DNA from: Euphorbia lathyris
Lineage: Eukaryota; Streptophyta; Magnoliopsida; Malpighiales; Euphorbiaceae
NCBI RefSeq assembly: GCF_963576675.1
Contig: NC_088915.1
Location: forward strand, 89,847,501-89,911,500
Length of the DNA stretch: 64,000 bases
Direction: 5' to 3'
Part shown: positions 47,286 to 58,139 of the stretch, in pieces
Position numbering within the stretch: position 1 is the stretch's first letter
Layout of the letters: the number at the start of each line of letters is the position of its first letter
The notes under the pieces: generated by a model
Databases searched by the model: none
The model's input: only the letters and a program-made list of their open reading frames with translations
Told to the model about the DNA's origin: nothing
Made by a program: the position numbers and the translations under genes

Positions 47286-48260
47286 CGTAGTGTATAACTT
47301 TTAGTGTGTTTCACACTTTAGTATATAACATTCATTTTTTCATACAAAAGTACTCCACTTTATGGGTAACCTTTCACTAAAGTGTCTAACTGGAAATAAC
47401 AATTTTTAACTTATCATTTAAAAAAAAGTGGAACCCACCCTTTTCAATCTTATATTTCCATTATTATTTCCTACTAAGCATATTCTCTCTCAAATCATTT
47501 ATCAACTCATCCATTCTATTTTTTTTTTATTTCTACAATCAACAAACTCAATTCAACGCCACAAATCCTCCGTTAATCTTAGTCAGTTTCCTTATTGAAA
47601 ACAAACTTCAATACTCAATTCCTAAATTGATTATTAATTGGTTAAAACTTAAAATTTAGTCTTTCTAATCTCAAAACTAAATCTAAAGCCTTAATTCACT
47701 CCAAAAAAAACTCCCAATTGATCAAAAGTATATCTGAAAACTTAATTCACTAAAACATGGGAACTGACATCACTTCCGACCGGTCAAAAACCCATTGGAG
47801 TTAAATGGGTGTTCAAAGCAAAGAAAAGATGCAAACGGTGAAATTGTCCGACATAAAACAAGATTGGTGGCGAAAGGGTTCAGTCAACGACCCGGAATTG
47901 ACTACAATGAAGTTTCTGCTCCTGTTGCCAGAATGGAGAGTATCAGACTGGTAATTTCTGTAGCTGCTCAACACAGGTGGAGAATCCATCAAATGGACGT
48001 GAAATCCGCATTTCACAATGGATATCTAGAAGAGGAATTTATATCCAGCAACCACCAGGGTATGTTGTGAAAGGTCAAGAAAATAAAGTGTTAAAATTGA
48101 AACATGAAATTTAGTCTTTCTAATAAAATCGGAATCCAAATCATCTAATATAATCTGATTTTGGATTTTGAAAAATCTCAAAACTAAATTTGAAACCTTA
48201 ATTCCCTAAAAAAAAATCCCAAATCATGACCAAAACTAAATCAGAAAACTACTATAATGG
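47285..48260. repeat. Dispersed repeat shared with 62990-63960
   Basis: Segments with CAACGCCACAAATYCTCC, GTTTCCTTATTGAAAACAAA, and AAACTTAAAATTTARTCTTTCTAATCTC occur in both regions in the same order. Here a copia fragment (47755-48110) is inserted, and the sequence TTTAGTCTTTCTAAT recurs on both sides of it (47658 and 48112). Confidence 0.7.
47755..48110 (+). pseudogene. Copia reverse transcriptase fragment
   Basis: A run with KPIGVKWVFK, RLVAKGFSQRPGIDYNEV, APVARMESIR and QMDVKSAFHNGYLEEE matches the N-terminal part of copia reverse transcriptase. There is a frameshift near 47820 and another near 48040. It corresponds to the very segment missing from the copia element at 37446, but the sequences are diverged and unconnected. 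Confidence 0.88.
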
Positions 48261-48282
48261 TTCCCTATGATCATTCGTGATT

Positions 48283-48520
48283 AGGAATGATCCAAAGGGA
48301 AACAGATCACTGAATCAAGATAGTTTTCCATGTAATAAAAAACTTTTAAAATTTGGAAAACAGCAATAAAAATTAACAATCCAAATAGGTTCTGAATATG
48401 ATCATCTACAATCATGACTAATGCTTTTGGTTTATGATTGAGAATGATCCTAAGATAAACAGATCAGTGAATCAAGAATGAGAATGATCCTAAGAGAAAC
48501 AGATCAGTGAATCAAGATCA
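48283..48520. repeat. 40-bp tandem repeat plus a diverged copy
   Basis: GAGAATGATCCTAAGA...GATCAGTGAATCAAGAA occurs at 48439-48477 and 48479-48517, with a diverged copy at 48283-48323. Confidence 0.8.
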
Positions 48521-48670
48521 ACCGTATTGAAGAACAGCAATAAATAAATTGTAATCACCAATTAGACGCAATAAATTGATGAGAGCAATAACCGTATGCG
48601 GTGGCGGCGGAGACCTCAGCTCTTGATCGCCTAACCTTAAAAAATGAGGTAACACTCTCTTCGTTAACCC

Positions 48671-48745
48671 TATTTGGAGATCTCACCCATTTTATTATGT
48701 GTTTCCTTGTTTGGTTATTTGGAGATCTCACCCATTTTATTACTT
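48671..48745. repeat. 45-bp tandem duplication
   Basis: TATTTGGAGATCTCACCCAT begins at 48671 and again at 48716. The small open frame across it is not taken as a gene. Confidence 0.8.
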
Positions 48746-48784
48746 TCTCTCACAAAAAAGAAAACCAAAAACAGGTCTATGATT

Positions 48785-49072
48785 TTTGGAAAGTATTAAT
48801 TTAGACTCACGTATAAAATAGCACTAATATAGGCTATTTTTAGAATCACAAAAAATATGAAATCTTTTTTTAGAATGAACTTACGTGTAATTGGTGGAGA
48901 ATAAGAAACAAACTATATGCGTTTTATAATAATGTCTAAAACTGACTCAATTTATCAAAGTTAAGAGTAAAATTGCTATTTACTACCAACTTTAGGGGTA
49001 AAATTGCATCATTTTAGATGTTAATGGTAAAATTGCCCATACTTGTAAACGTTAGGGGTATTTTTGCACCTT
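48785..49072. repeat. Pieces of two MITE families
   Basis: 48785-48835 resembles the end of the 33421 element (GGAAAGTATTAATTTAG, AATAGCACTAATATAGGC). 48840-49072 resembles the right half of the 16162 family, ending in GTTAGGGGTATTTTTGCACC. Confidence 0.65.
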
Positions 49073-49074
49073 AA

Positions 49075-50555
49075 TTAAGGGTATATTACACCCATAGCTG
49101 CTGAATTTACTAATTTTCACGCTATTGCTAGAAGTTATAGCCATTATACTTTAGAATGTAATATAAAAACCACTTAATTTTGACGATTTCTAATATTATG
49201 GACATTAAACTTCAATTAATGATTTACAATTACCGTTGATGGTCTCAAAATAAAAAATTACAATAATTGATGTTCTAAAAAACTTTAATTCTTCAAAATT
49301 TCCGTTTTAGATTATTTAAGTGTTGTTTGGTTAGATGGGAAAAAATGAATTTTTAGAGAGAGAAACTTCTATTGTGATTTTGGAAAATAAAATATGTAGA
49401 GTTTTATGGAAAATGTCATTATAAACAATTTTAATTCTTAAACATTTTTATTTCAGATCATCAATAATCATTTTGAGGCGTTAATTTAAAGTTTGGTAGC
49501 AATAATATTAAAAAGCGTAAAGTTAAGTAACTGTTATGTTATGTTTTAAAGTTTAATGGTCATACGATAGAAATTAGTAAAGTTCAGTTACCATGGGTGT
49601 AATTTACCGATTAGTCAAGGTAACAAAAGGCAAAAAAGCATTTGAGCTCCCTAATTTGATTGTTTTTTTTTTTTTTTTGGTTAATTGAGTCATTGATTTT
49701 AAGTCCCTGCCTTTTTTTTTGTATAGCTTGTCAAATTACTTCAGTAACAAAACGTTATTCATCCGTGTTTGAAATTACGTCTTTTACCGTTCGAAATAAA
49801 TTCTTACAGCTTTTCTATAATCATATTACACATATTAAAAATTATTTCGAACTATTAAAAACAAAAAAATTGAACGCATGTGAATATTACTTTGTTAACA
49901 GAAATTTATATTCAAAGCTGGCTTTTAAGATCATCATAAAGGCATGTGAATGACACTTTTTTAGTAAAATACTATTACTAAATAACTGGTTAAAATATAA
50001 TTTTACTAAAATGTGTAAAATTATTTGAACGTAAATTGAAAATATGAGTCCATTATACAGTACAGCCTACAATTTCCCTATTATGTTAATATCGTTAGAT
50101 GAGTAACTTGGAATTGAGCATATTATCAAAACTGAATTGAATTGTTAAAGAATACATGAAATAGTGAAAAGAAAAGAAGAATTCGTTTGTGAGAAATAAA
50201 CATAAAGAAAGGATTGAGTAAAATAACCTAATAGCTCTATTTATATATAACGTTTAGTTATATAAGGAAAAACGTAAATTATCCTTACATAATTTAAATA
50301 TCTTTATAATCTACTTTCTCCGTTTCATTATATATAAGTGGTTTTAGAAAGTGGAATTTTTTTTCAAAATAGAAATCGTTTTGGTTTTTCAAAAAACTTT
50401 TATATATATAATAGTGAATCTGCACTCGAAATGCTCGAATTTAGAAAGTTTGGTCCTTACACCAAACTTGGTGACCAAGATTTGGTTAATTAAGAGTTAA
50501 CGTTACCAAATTTCAATTTGAGTAAAATGTGTAAAAATTTACTGAACCTAATTAT
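49075..50555. other. Spacer with dispersed repeat fragments
   Basis: No gene. 49765-49925 matches 62395-62510 (TTTCGRACTATTAAAAA, TTGAACGCATGT). 49965-50075 is an inverted copy of 35865-35975. 50318-50345 has a Stowaway-like end (TACTTTCTCCGTTTCATTAT), without a partner. Confidence 0.5.
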
Positions 50556-50659
50556 GGGTGTTGTTAAACCCAGCCCCAATTTCCCACCCCTAGTCTTGTG
50601 AAAGGACAAAATTACCCTTTCATGGGTTTTGGGGTGGAAAAAGCTAATTTTTTTGCTCT

Positions 50660-50862
50660 CTAGATACACGGGCGTATGGACATCACGCCTAACCTCATGG
50701 TGGGGCGTGTGAACATCACGCCTCACCGTGTGGTCGGGTGTGATAGCCCCACGCCACACCGTGTGGTCGGACGTGGGACTATCATATCCGACCACACGGT
50801 GAGGCGTGGGGCTATCACGTCCGACCACACGGTGAGGCGTGATGTTCACACGCCCGTGTATC
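50660..50862. repeat. Left palindrome array of the PMD element
   Basis: Successive GGGCGTG/CACGCC half-sites separated by about 11-15 bp spacers (for example TCACCGTGTGGTC) form a large palindrome centred near 50770. The outer arms ATACACGGGCGT and ACACGCCCGTGTAT close it. Confidence 0.85.
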
Positions 50863-52079
50863 GAGATAGCAAAAAAAATAGCTTATGAATCCCGTAAATA
50901 GGCCGTTAAACCCGTAAATAGTCCGTTAAGCCCGTAACTACATAAATGTACTTAACAAAAAAAATTTAAGAATATAAAAATTAAAATAAACATTAATAAA
51001 CATAAACATTTATAAACGTAATAGAGTAAATTTAATATCTATAACAAAAAGTGTTTAAATGTATGAATGTCTACAACAAAAAATCAGCTCGCCCGAAGCC
51101 ACGCATCCATAAACTCATCCATCTCCCTCTTAATGCGTGGAACATCCTCGTCAATCGGTGGGTAGCCGATAGTTGGGTGACACGCCACAACCAGCTAACC
51201 CACTGTAAAAAAAAGTAATAAATAAATATTAAAAATTAAACACATATAAACTAATATTAAATAATAATAATAAACTTACAAATTCGCTGTTGGCGCGAGC
51301 ATGCTGTACCGGTCCAGCCTGTGGTGCATGAAGGAGATGAGGATGCGAATATCGCCTATATCAATCCATATAAGCAGGATCATAGGTAGTGAGATCGTAT
51401 CCAACTGGTCGGCATCTCCTCTGATCAATGCCCCGAGCCGATGGAAATCTCCGCCAGGTGTCCTCAACTGGTCGGCAACAGAAGCTCAGCCTGACTCACC
51501 CCAAACATCATCATGCACATGGCATGAAGCGAGTCAGTAGGGGGGACTCGGACACCATCGGACCGTCGATCGGGATCCGAAGAATCTGCCACACATCATG
51601 CAGCTGGATAGTCATCTCCCCGAACGGCATGTGGAAGGAGTTAGTATCAGGCTGCCACCGCTCCACGAACGCAGTCAACAGCGGAGTGTCGAGGTTCCTG
51701 AACATGGCACGTGGAAGGTGAGACAAACCAGTCCTCTCGATCATCTCCCTCAGCTGTAAAATGACACATATACAATTTATACAATTACTGAATGTTTTTT
51801 ATGTTTATAGTTAAAAATACAATTTACAATAAATGTTGACACACTATATTATTCTTACCTCGGCTGACGCACCAGACAACCACTGACACAAATCTCGGCA
51901 TGTTGTCGATCTGTTGTAGCATGTCAGAAACGACCGAATCTCTCCTCCCAACATCCGTGAGGCAACATGTCCTAAAAAACTAGGAATCACTGTACCATCA
52001 ACGGGACCACCATCAACTGGTGCAGTAACTACCCAGCTCTCGTCCTCACTACCTTTGGGACGTTTGCTTGTCCCTGATA

Positions 52080-52606
52080 ATTATAAAATTATACAAAATT
52101 ATACTAGATTATACTAAAATTATACTAAAAAATACTAAATTATACTAAAAAAATACTAAATTATATTAAATTATACTAAAAAATACTAAAAAATACTAAA
52201 TTATACTAAAAAATACTAAATTATACTAAATTATACTAAATTATACTAAAATTATACTAAAAAATACTAAATTATACTAAAAAAATACTAAATTATACTA
52301 AAATTATACTAAAAAATACTAAATTATACTAAATTATACTAAAATTATACTAAATTATACTAAAATTATACTAAAAAATACTAAATTATACTAAATTATA
52401 CTAAAATTATACTAAATTATACTAAAATTATACTAAAAAATACTAAATTATACTAAATTATACTAAATTATACTAAAATTATACTAAATTATACTAAAAT
52501 TATACTAAAAAATACTAAATTATAATAAAAAATACTAAATTATACTAAATTATACTAAAAATTACTAAATTATACTAAATTATACTAAAATTATACTAAA
52601 AAATAC
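52080..52606. repeat. AT-rich tandem repeat in PMD intron
   Basis: About 525 bp of units (AAATTATACTA)n and AAAAAATACTA, mostly 10-12 bp. It forms the bulk of the intron between PMD exons 2 and 3. Confidence 0.93.
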
Positions 52607-53199
52607 ATGTACTCGCAAAACGACCTCCTACGCGCTGGGTCGGCTGTCTCCCCGGGGTCGGCTGCTCATCGCTCTCCTCAACCTCGCGATCATGTGCAAC
52701 AGCGGACTGTCGCACTGCCCGGGCAACCACATCCATGTAGTCCTGAAAAGAAGAGCCATCGGGCTCTCTATCATCAAAATCAGTCGCCCCCTCTAAGCCA
52801 TGAATATCGGCCTGATCCGCAATTGGCTCCCTCCTCAACTGCTCCGTCGCAGCCCCTCTCAGCCTACGACTAGATACATCTACACCACGCAATCTCGTTT
52901 GGCGTGGTGTATCATCCTCGTCGTCCATATCTAGACGACGAGCAGATGACGGGATGGATTTTCCACCCCTAGTAGGCCGCTCCGTCTAGATAAAAAAATT
53001 ATACTAAATTAATAAAATTGTAAATAATTGTAAATATACTATAATTATAAAATTATAATAAATTATACTAAAGTTTTAATCAATTTATACTAAATTTATA
53101 AAATTACTCTAAATTAATAAAATTGTAAAAATCATGCTAATACTATACTAAAATTAAACTAAGATTACTAAAATTTTAAATAATATAAATTTTTATTAA

Positions 53200-53445
53200 A
53201 AATCCACGTGGGCGTAAGGGAATCACGCCCTAATCACTGGTAGGGCGTATGAGTATCACGCCCTACCAATGGTTCGGGCGTGATAGCATCACGCCTTACC
53301 AGCGGTTCGGGCATATGAGTATCACGCTCTACCATTGGTGAGGGCATATGGCTATCACGCCCTCACCATTGTGAGGGCGTGATGCTCCTACGCCCGAACC
53401 GCAGGTCGGGCGTGATACTCATACGCCCGACCTGCGATTCCGGCG
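53200..53445. repeat. Right palindrome array of the PMD element
   Basis: Units such as GGGCGTGATAGCATCACGCC alternate with spacers (TACCAATGGTTC, CTCACCATTGTGAG, GAACCGCAGGTCGG). The period is about 33 bp and neighbouring units pair with each other. The unit design matches the left array but the spacers differ. Confidence 0.87.
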
Positions 53446-53913
53446 AATTCAAAACAAACCCACACAGATTCGTTTTTAGCTCGAAATCAACGAAATAAAG
53501 CGGTGAATCTTACCACTTTATCTTTTCCTTTACGTCTTCTGTCGCCATCCATGATTCGGCTCAATGTGTTGTCCGGATTTGAGCAAAAAACGTTTAGGGT
53601 TCTTGAGAGGTTTTGGATTTTTTGAAATTTAGTGCAAAGGGTAGTTCGGTCAATTCTAGGGGCTAGAGGTGGGAATTAGTGGCTAGGTTTAGTAACCCAC
53701 TTTATTAATTAATGAGCATGGGTTTCAATTGTTAGAAATATTAATTAATCAATAAAACTGATTTATATTTATTATTATTAATTACTATTACACATAATTT
53801 CGACGTAATACTCTCATTCTTTCATCATCTCTTTCTAATTTTATCTTTTCTTCACTTTCTGTCTTTTTTATACATATTCAGTAATTTCATTCTCATTCTT
53901 CCAAAATCAAGGG

Positions 53914-54765
53914 ATGGCTGCTGTCTTCAACAACGCGGCTCGTACAAGGTTGTGCGATAGCAGCACCTGTAGCGAACACTATTCTTCGGAAGATTCCGAC
54001 GATCTTTCCCATCTAGTCAACTCTTTTATCGAAACAGACTTTACAGAAGTCATTAATCATGATCCAGAAAACGAATCTAACCTTGAAGAATCACCAAATT
54101 ACTGTTCTGATCCTGAAAGCAACAACAAATTGCAGAATTTACTTAGCAATGAAGACGAAGATAATGAAATCAGGAGAATAATTCAACTTGCTTCTGAGAT
54201 GATAGATGAAAAATCCTCACAAGGCTTTAATAAACACACATTGATGTCTCATTTGCGCCACCACGGCTTTGATGCTGGTTAGTTTTGTTTGTTTTTTCAT
54301 GTCGTATAAATTACTGAATTAGTGTAAATGTATCAATTTCTGAGAGCTAATTTGTATACACATATTTATGTGTTACAGGTCTTTGCAAATCCAGGTGGGG
54401 GAAATTCGGAAAGAATCGATGGGAATCGCTTTATTATTCAAGTTAATTTAGCAATGGAATTTGAAATTGCTCGTCCTACGATAACTTACACAACATTACT
54501 CAATTATTTTCCTAAAATATTTGTCGGAAAGCCTGAGAAGTTGAAGCAAATAGCGAGATTAATGTGCAGTGAAGTAAGCTTGTCGATGAAACATATGAAA
54601 TTGCATGTCCTGCCATGGAGGAGAAAGGAATACATGGTGGCCAAATGGTTTGGTCCTTATAAACGCACAATCAATGAAATATCAGCTAAAAATAAAGTAT
54701 TTTTTGATGTTGGAAAACCGTCAATTGGGTTTGAAGCTATTCAAGTTGAGAGCTACAATTGCTGA
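53914..54765 (+). pseudogene. DUF506 (PDDEXK-like plant family) gene with frameshift
   Basis: Exon 1 is 53914-54277 (MAAVFNNAARTRLCDSS..., acidic Ser-rich, ending HHGFDAG), and exon 2 is 54379-54765. Donor G|GTTAG and acceptor TTACAG|GT join phase 1. Exon 2 opens LCKSRWGKFG, then a shift of one base near 54400-54420 is needed to reach DGNRFIIQV, FEIARPT, FVGKPEKLKQI and PWRRKEYMVAKWF, all DUF506 hallmarks. About 270 residues fits the family. Usual members have about ten more residues between KSRW and the DGNR block, so a small deletion probably caused the shift. DUF506 proteins are small plant proteins of unclear function, some stress-related. The gene lies 215 bp from the PMD element's right end. 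Confidence 0.85.
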
Positions 54766-55002
54766 GGAAATTATTTTGTAGCTAAAGATGGCTTGAAAGT
54801 TGTGTATTTAAGCGTTGAATTCAATGGCGACGAAATGGATCTAAAATCGTAGTTAAATATTTATTAAATAGGTAACAGATTGTTTTTTTTTTGGATTTTG
54901 GAAGTTGTCGGAATTGTTGAAATGTGGAAGTAGAAGTGTTCTAGGAATTGAAAGCAATTAAATAGACATGATTTTTTTTTTTTGCAATAATCGATTTTAC
55001 TC

Positions 55003-55690
55003 TTTAAGAGTAATATAAATAATCGAGTTTTAATGACTTAAGAGTGACTAATACATACCATCTTCATCAATATTCCTCATATCAACTCCTTATTTATTAT
55101 TTTATCATTAAAATTATTAAATATTGTTATATTAACCACTAGTGAAAGGAGAGAAACTAATCAATAATAAATTATTGGCTTAATATCTTCTCAGCCCATT
55201 CAAGTTGTTCCAATACTGTGACCTCCCGAACTTATACTTGTGACAACTAACCCCCTCAACTTGTTTATTTTGAACAATTAACCCCTTAAATTGCTCAATT
55301 GGAACAAATAACCCCCCAAGCTCCTAAACCCAAAAAACGTTCAACATAATATTACATCAGAAATAAAAGATTTCAAAATATCGGTTGCTACATCTAACTA
55401 ATCTACTGATACATTAACTAAAGGGCAAAAAAACTCCCAGAATAACCTATTTAAGGGAGTTATTTGTTTCAAATAAGCAAGTTGAAGGGGTTAGTTGTTA
55501 CAATTCTAAGTTCGGAGTCAGTTGCAGTATTGGACAACTTGAGGGGCTTGGAAGATATTAAGTCTAAATTATTAATAAAAAATGAAATAAGGAGGTACTA
55601 AGAGGTGGAGAGATGCTCTCTATTGATAGAGAGAATGAAGAGGCTACTCTCCCTCCTCAAATTTTAACTTAAAAGCTAAACTAAAAAGTT
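55003..55690. mobile_element. Inverted Tourist-like MITE interrupted by another MITE
   Basis: The reverse complement of 55003-55168 and 55574-55690 follows the element at 56573-56952 (ATAATTTTAATGATAAAATAATAAATAAGGAG and ACCTCTTAGT-type blocks). It is split at 55177-55564 by a MITE with 9-bp TSD. The termini are imperfect. Confidence 0.7.
55177..55564. mobile_element. Mutator-type MITE with perfect 9-bp TSD
   Basis: 388 bp with ends GGCTTAATATCTTCTCAGCCC and GACTTAATATCTTCCAAGCCC (reverse), flanked by TAAATTATT at 55168-55176 and 55565-55573. Inverted blocks include AACCCCCTCAACTTG and CAAGTTGAAGGGGTTAG. Confidence 0.86.
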
Positions 55691-55734
55691 GTTGGACTCT
55701 TATATATCAATTATATTTGTGTTAACATAAGTAG

Positions 55735-56200
55735 TGGTGTGCATCTTTTCGTTTTAAACCACATACCGAAGCGAACAAATTAAATTTAGTTTTTCGGTTC
55801 GTCTTTTTTTTTGCACTTCTGCTCGGCATTAGATTTAGTTTTAGATGCATGTCATTCGGTTTTGTCCAGTTTTCGGTTTGACAATATATATATATATATG
55901 ATTTACAGGTTCAATTTTTTTTTTATTAGGTTGAGATAATAAGCCTATATATATATTAAAAGTATTTCAATTTTTTTTGTTCTATTGTTGAGGTAAATTT
56001 AATTAGAAAATATAGTAATTTTTATTTGTTGTTTTTTATTTTTTAAAGCTAAATTTGGTTAGTTCAGTTTAAAACGGAGCCGGAACATTTCAATTTTGTA
56101 TATTATTTGATTTGGTGTCGTTGTTAATTATTTTGATAATTTCGATATTGGATTTTTTCGATTCGGTTTTGAACCGATGCAAACCCCTTAACATAAGGCT
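55735..56200. mobile_element. Possible MITE with CGGTTC-rich ends
   Basis: GTGTGCATCTTTTCGTTTTAAACC at the left and GGTTTTGAACCGATGCAAACCCC at the right are imperfect inverted repeats, with TTCGGTT motifs between. There is no TSD and support is weak. Confidence 0.35.
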
Positions 56201-56379
56201 AAAAAGTTTTGATTATCACAAAGTAGAGGTGTTATATATTAGCGGTTACAATTGTTAAAAAAAAACAAAGCTGTTTGGACCGTCTAGGGTTCGTGTAAAA
56301 GCTCAAAATCTAGAACCTGTCTCGATTTTCGGTTCAGTTATATTTTGGGTTTATATATTATTTGACCAGTATTTTTCAC

Positions 56380-56545
56380 ATGGACTCTGATGACCACGTG
56401 AATTTGGTCATTTACCGTTAGGTGTAAGCTGATTAAATCTAAGCCTTACGATGCTTTCAATTTCTATCTTAGGATTTTAATCAGCCTACATCTAACGGTG
56501 AATGATCAAATTCACCGTGGTCATTAAGGTCCATGTGAACACTAC
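56380..56545. repeat. Foldback, about 165 bp
   Basis: Arms TTCACATGGACTCTGATGACCACG and the inverse CGTGGTCATTAAGGTCCATGTGAA pair, and the pairing continues through GTTAGGTGTAAGCTGATTAAA/TTTAATCAGCCTACATCTAAC. Confidence 0.78.
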
Positions 56546-56572
56546 TGTTGATTTAACACTGTATTGGTGTAA

Positions 56573-56952
56573 GAGCATCTCCAACAGCCTCTTAAGTTGG
56601 CTCTTAAGTTAAAATTTGAGGAGGGAGAGTGAAAAATCAGCTCCAACAGCCTCTTAGTGGCTCCTCAAATCACTAAAAGCCTCTCCATCCTCTCTATTAA
56701 TAGAGAGCCTCTATCTACCTCTTAGTGCCTCTTAATTTATTTTTTATTAGTATTTTATTTTGGAGGAGTCTCTCTCTTCACACTATTGGTAAATATAATA
56801 ACAATTAATAATTTTAATGATAAAATAATAAATAAGGAGTGAATATAAGGAGTATTGTTGGAGTTGATATATCATAGTCACTCTTAAATCACTAAGAGTC
56901 AATTAATTATATTATTTTTAGAGAGTGCACTAAGAGTCTCTTAGAGATGCTC
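56573..56952. mobile_element. Tourist/Harbinger-like MITE
   Basis: 380 bp with ends GAGCATCTCCAACAGCCTC and the inverse ending TAGAGATGCTC, flanked by TAA (56570-56572 and 56953-56955), the 3-bp TSD of PIF/Harbinger elements. Confidence 0.72.
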
Positions 56953-57249
56953 TAAATTAGTTTTATAATTTATTTGATTTTTTTATTCAATTTTGTATTA
57001 ATACACACCTTTAAGCACATGGGTAAAAAGTTTGATTATCACTAAAGTATGTATTGTAAATTAGTGGTTACTAAAATGTGTTTTATACAATAAAGTGATT
57101 AATATAATAAATCTGTGTACATCAAATTATTACGATGTCCAATAATTTAGACTATCGAAAAAGATGATGTAACCATTAAATTATGAAATCAAATTAACCA
57201 AAAGCATAAACTAATATATAGTTAACATCTAATAGTAGATTTAATTAAT

Positions 57250-58130
57250 CACTTCAACATACATTCACCTGAATTTCTTTCGAGTTGAAAGGTGTACAAC
57301 ACAGACACATCTTACCATATATTAGAATTTACTCACTAAATGAGATTATTAGAATTTGAACATTCGTCAACTTGGAGAGACTCGAATACCATATCATGGA
57401 ATCAATTTAGAATGTTAAGGCCCAAGAAGGTTTCCATTATTATCTGAGATACACCCTGAATGCGAATGACCCTTGGGCTTCAAGCATGTATAACGTAAAG
57501 GTAAAATTACACAGAAATTCATATTTTAAAAACTAGTTACAACTATATCAAGTCATAATTTTGGATTAAAATTCATATTTTAAAAACCATTTACAACTAT
57601 ATTTTAAGGATTAAAATTTATAAATTAGAAGTCTAGAATATATATTCTAGGGTTTATGATTTATGAATCGGAGTCTAAATTTTTTAAAGTATGGTGTAAA
57701 ATCATAATATATAGAAAATAATGATATATTAAGAATTGAATTTGGTGATATGATTTAGTTGTAATTTTATACTTAATTATGATATTCATGTATTTTACCA
57801 TAACGTAAACTCATCTTACCATGTGTTGAACCAATATTTGAACCCTTGACTACTTGACCTAAGATGCTCCGATACCATGACAATTAACTAATTGAACTAA
57901 AAACTTAAGTTAATAATTCACGTCGAAGAATAGCTTTTTGTTATTCTCTCACATACTGCATTTGTCCATGGGTTTTGAAGCGTGTACAACACAACTCATC
58001 TTATTATGTATTGAAATTTAATCAACAAATGAGGTTGCTAGGATTTGAACTCTCGACCATTTAGTTTGAGAGACTCTGATACTATGTCATGTTGAACTAA
58101 AAATTTAAACTGATAGTTAACACCAATGAT
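57250..58130. repeat. Three diverged copies of a dispersed repeat
   Basis: Copies near 57250-57420, 57770-57950 and 57950-58130 share GTGTACAACAC, TTTGAACYCTYGACYA, GATACYATG and AAAAMTTAARYT. A SINE or LTR-end origin is possible but unproven. Confidence 0.5.
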
Positions 58131-58139
58131 ATTTTTTTT

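Larger units (their letters stand above)
51300..53552 (-). pseudogene. Plant mobile domain (PMD) gene, frameshifted
   Basis: Exons on the minus strand read 53552-53514, 52985-52613, 52073-51859 and from 51753 down, with donors GTAAG/GTACAT/GTAAG and acceptors TCTAG, ATCAG and TACAG; phases agree at every join. The first exon starts MDGDRRRKGK. Exon 2 is charged and low in structure. Exon 3 contains DGGPVDGTVIPSFLGH and exon 4 GEMTIQLHDVWQILRIPIDG, typical of the plant mobile domain found in MAIN-type proteins and in transposons. After PIDG-P a shift or stop occurs: the frame hits TGA TGA near 51508, while a neighbouring frame continues with SLHAMCMMMFGVSQ-like sequence. The second intron is an AT-rich tandem array. 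PMD proteins in plants act in nuclear silencing and growth, but this copy is probably non-functional. Confidence 0.75.
50556..53698. mobile_element. TIR element carrying a plant mobile domain gene
   Basis: A 3143-bp unit. Its ends are inverted: the left GGGTGTTGTTAAACCCAGCC and the reverse-strand right GGGTTACTAAACCTAGCCAC, with similarity continuing through TTCCCACC, CCCTAG and ACTACCCTTT-type blocks for about 80 bp. Inside each end lies an array of GC-rich hairpins (50660-50862 and 53200-53445). Between them is one gene with plant mobile domain. No transposase is present. The flanks ACCTAATTAT and ACTTTATTAA could be a decayed 9-10-bp duplication, but they match at only 7 of 10. It would be a non-autonomous element, possibly Mutator-like. 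Confidence 0.68.

Noticed and set aside
48601..48804. Small gene of 67 residues
   Set aside because: It spans a 45-bp tandem duplication and has no recognised content.
50676..50888. Plus-strand ORF and minus-strand partner in the hairpin array
   Set aside because: The repeated ITPHRVV-type peptide is the translation of the palindrome array.
53200..53445. CRISPR-like array of regular repeats
   Set aside because: Units pair with each other as hairpins, and the setting is a plant transposable element with introns nearby.
57250..58130. tRNA-related SINEs
   Set aside because: TTTGAAC-type motifs recall a T-arm, but no A box/B box pair or tail was seen; kept as an unclassified repeat.
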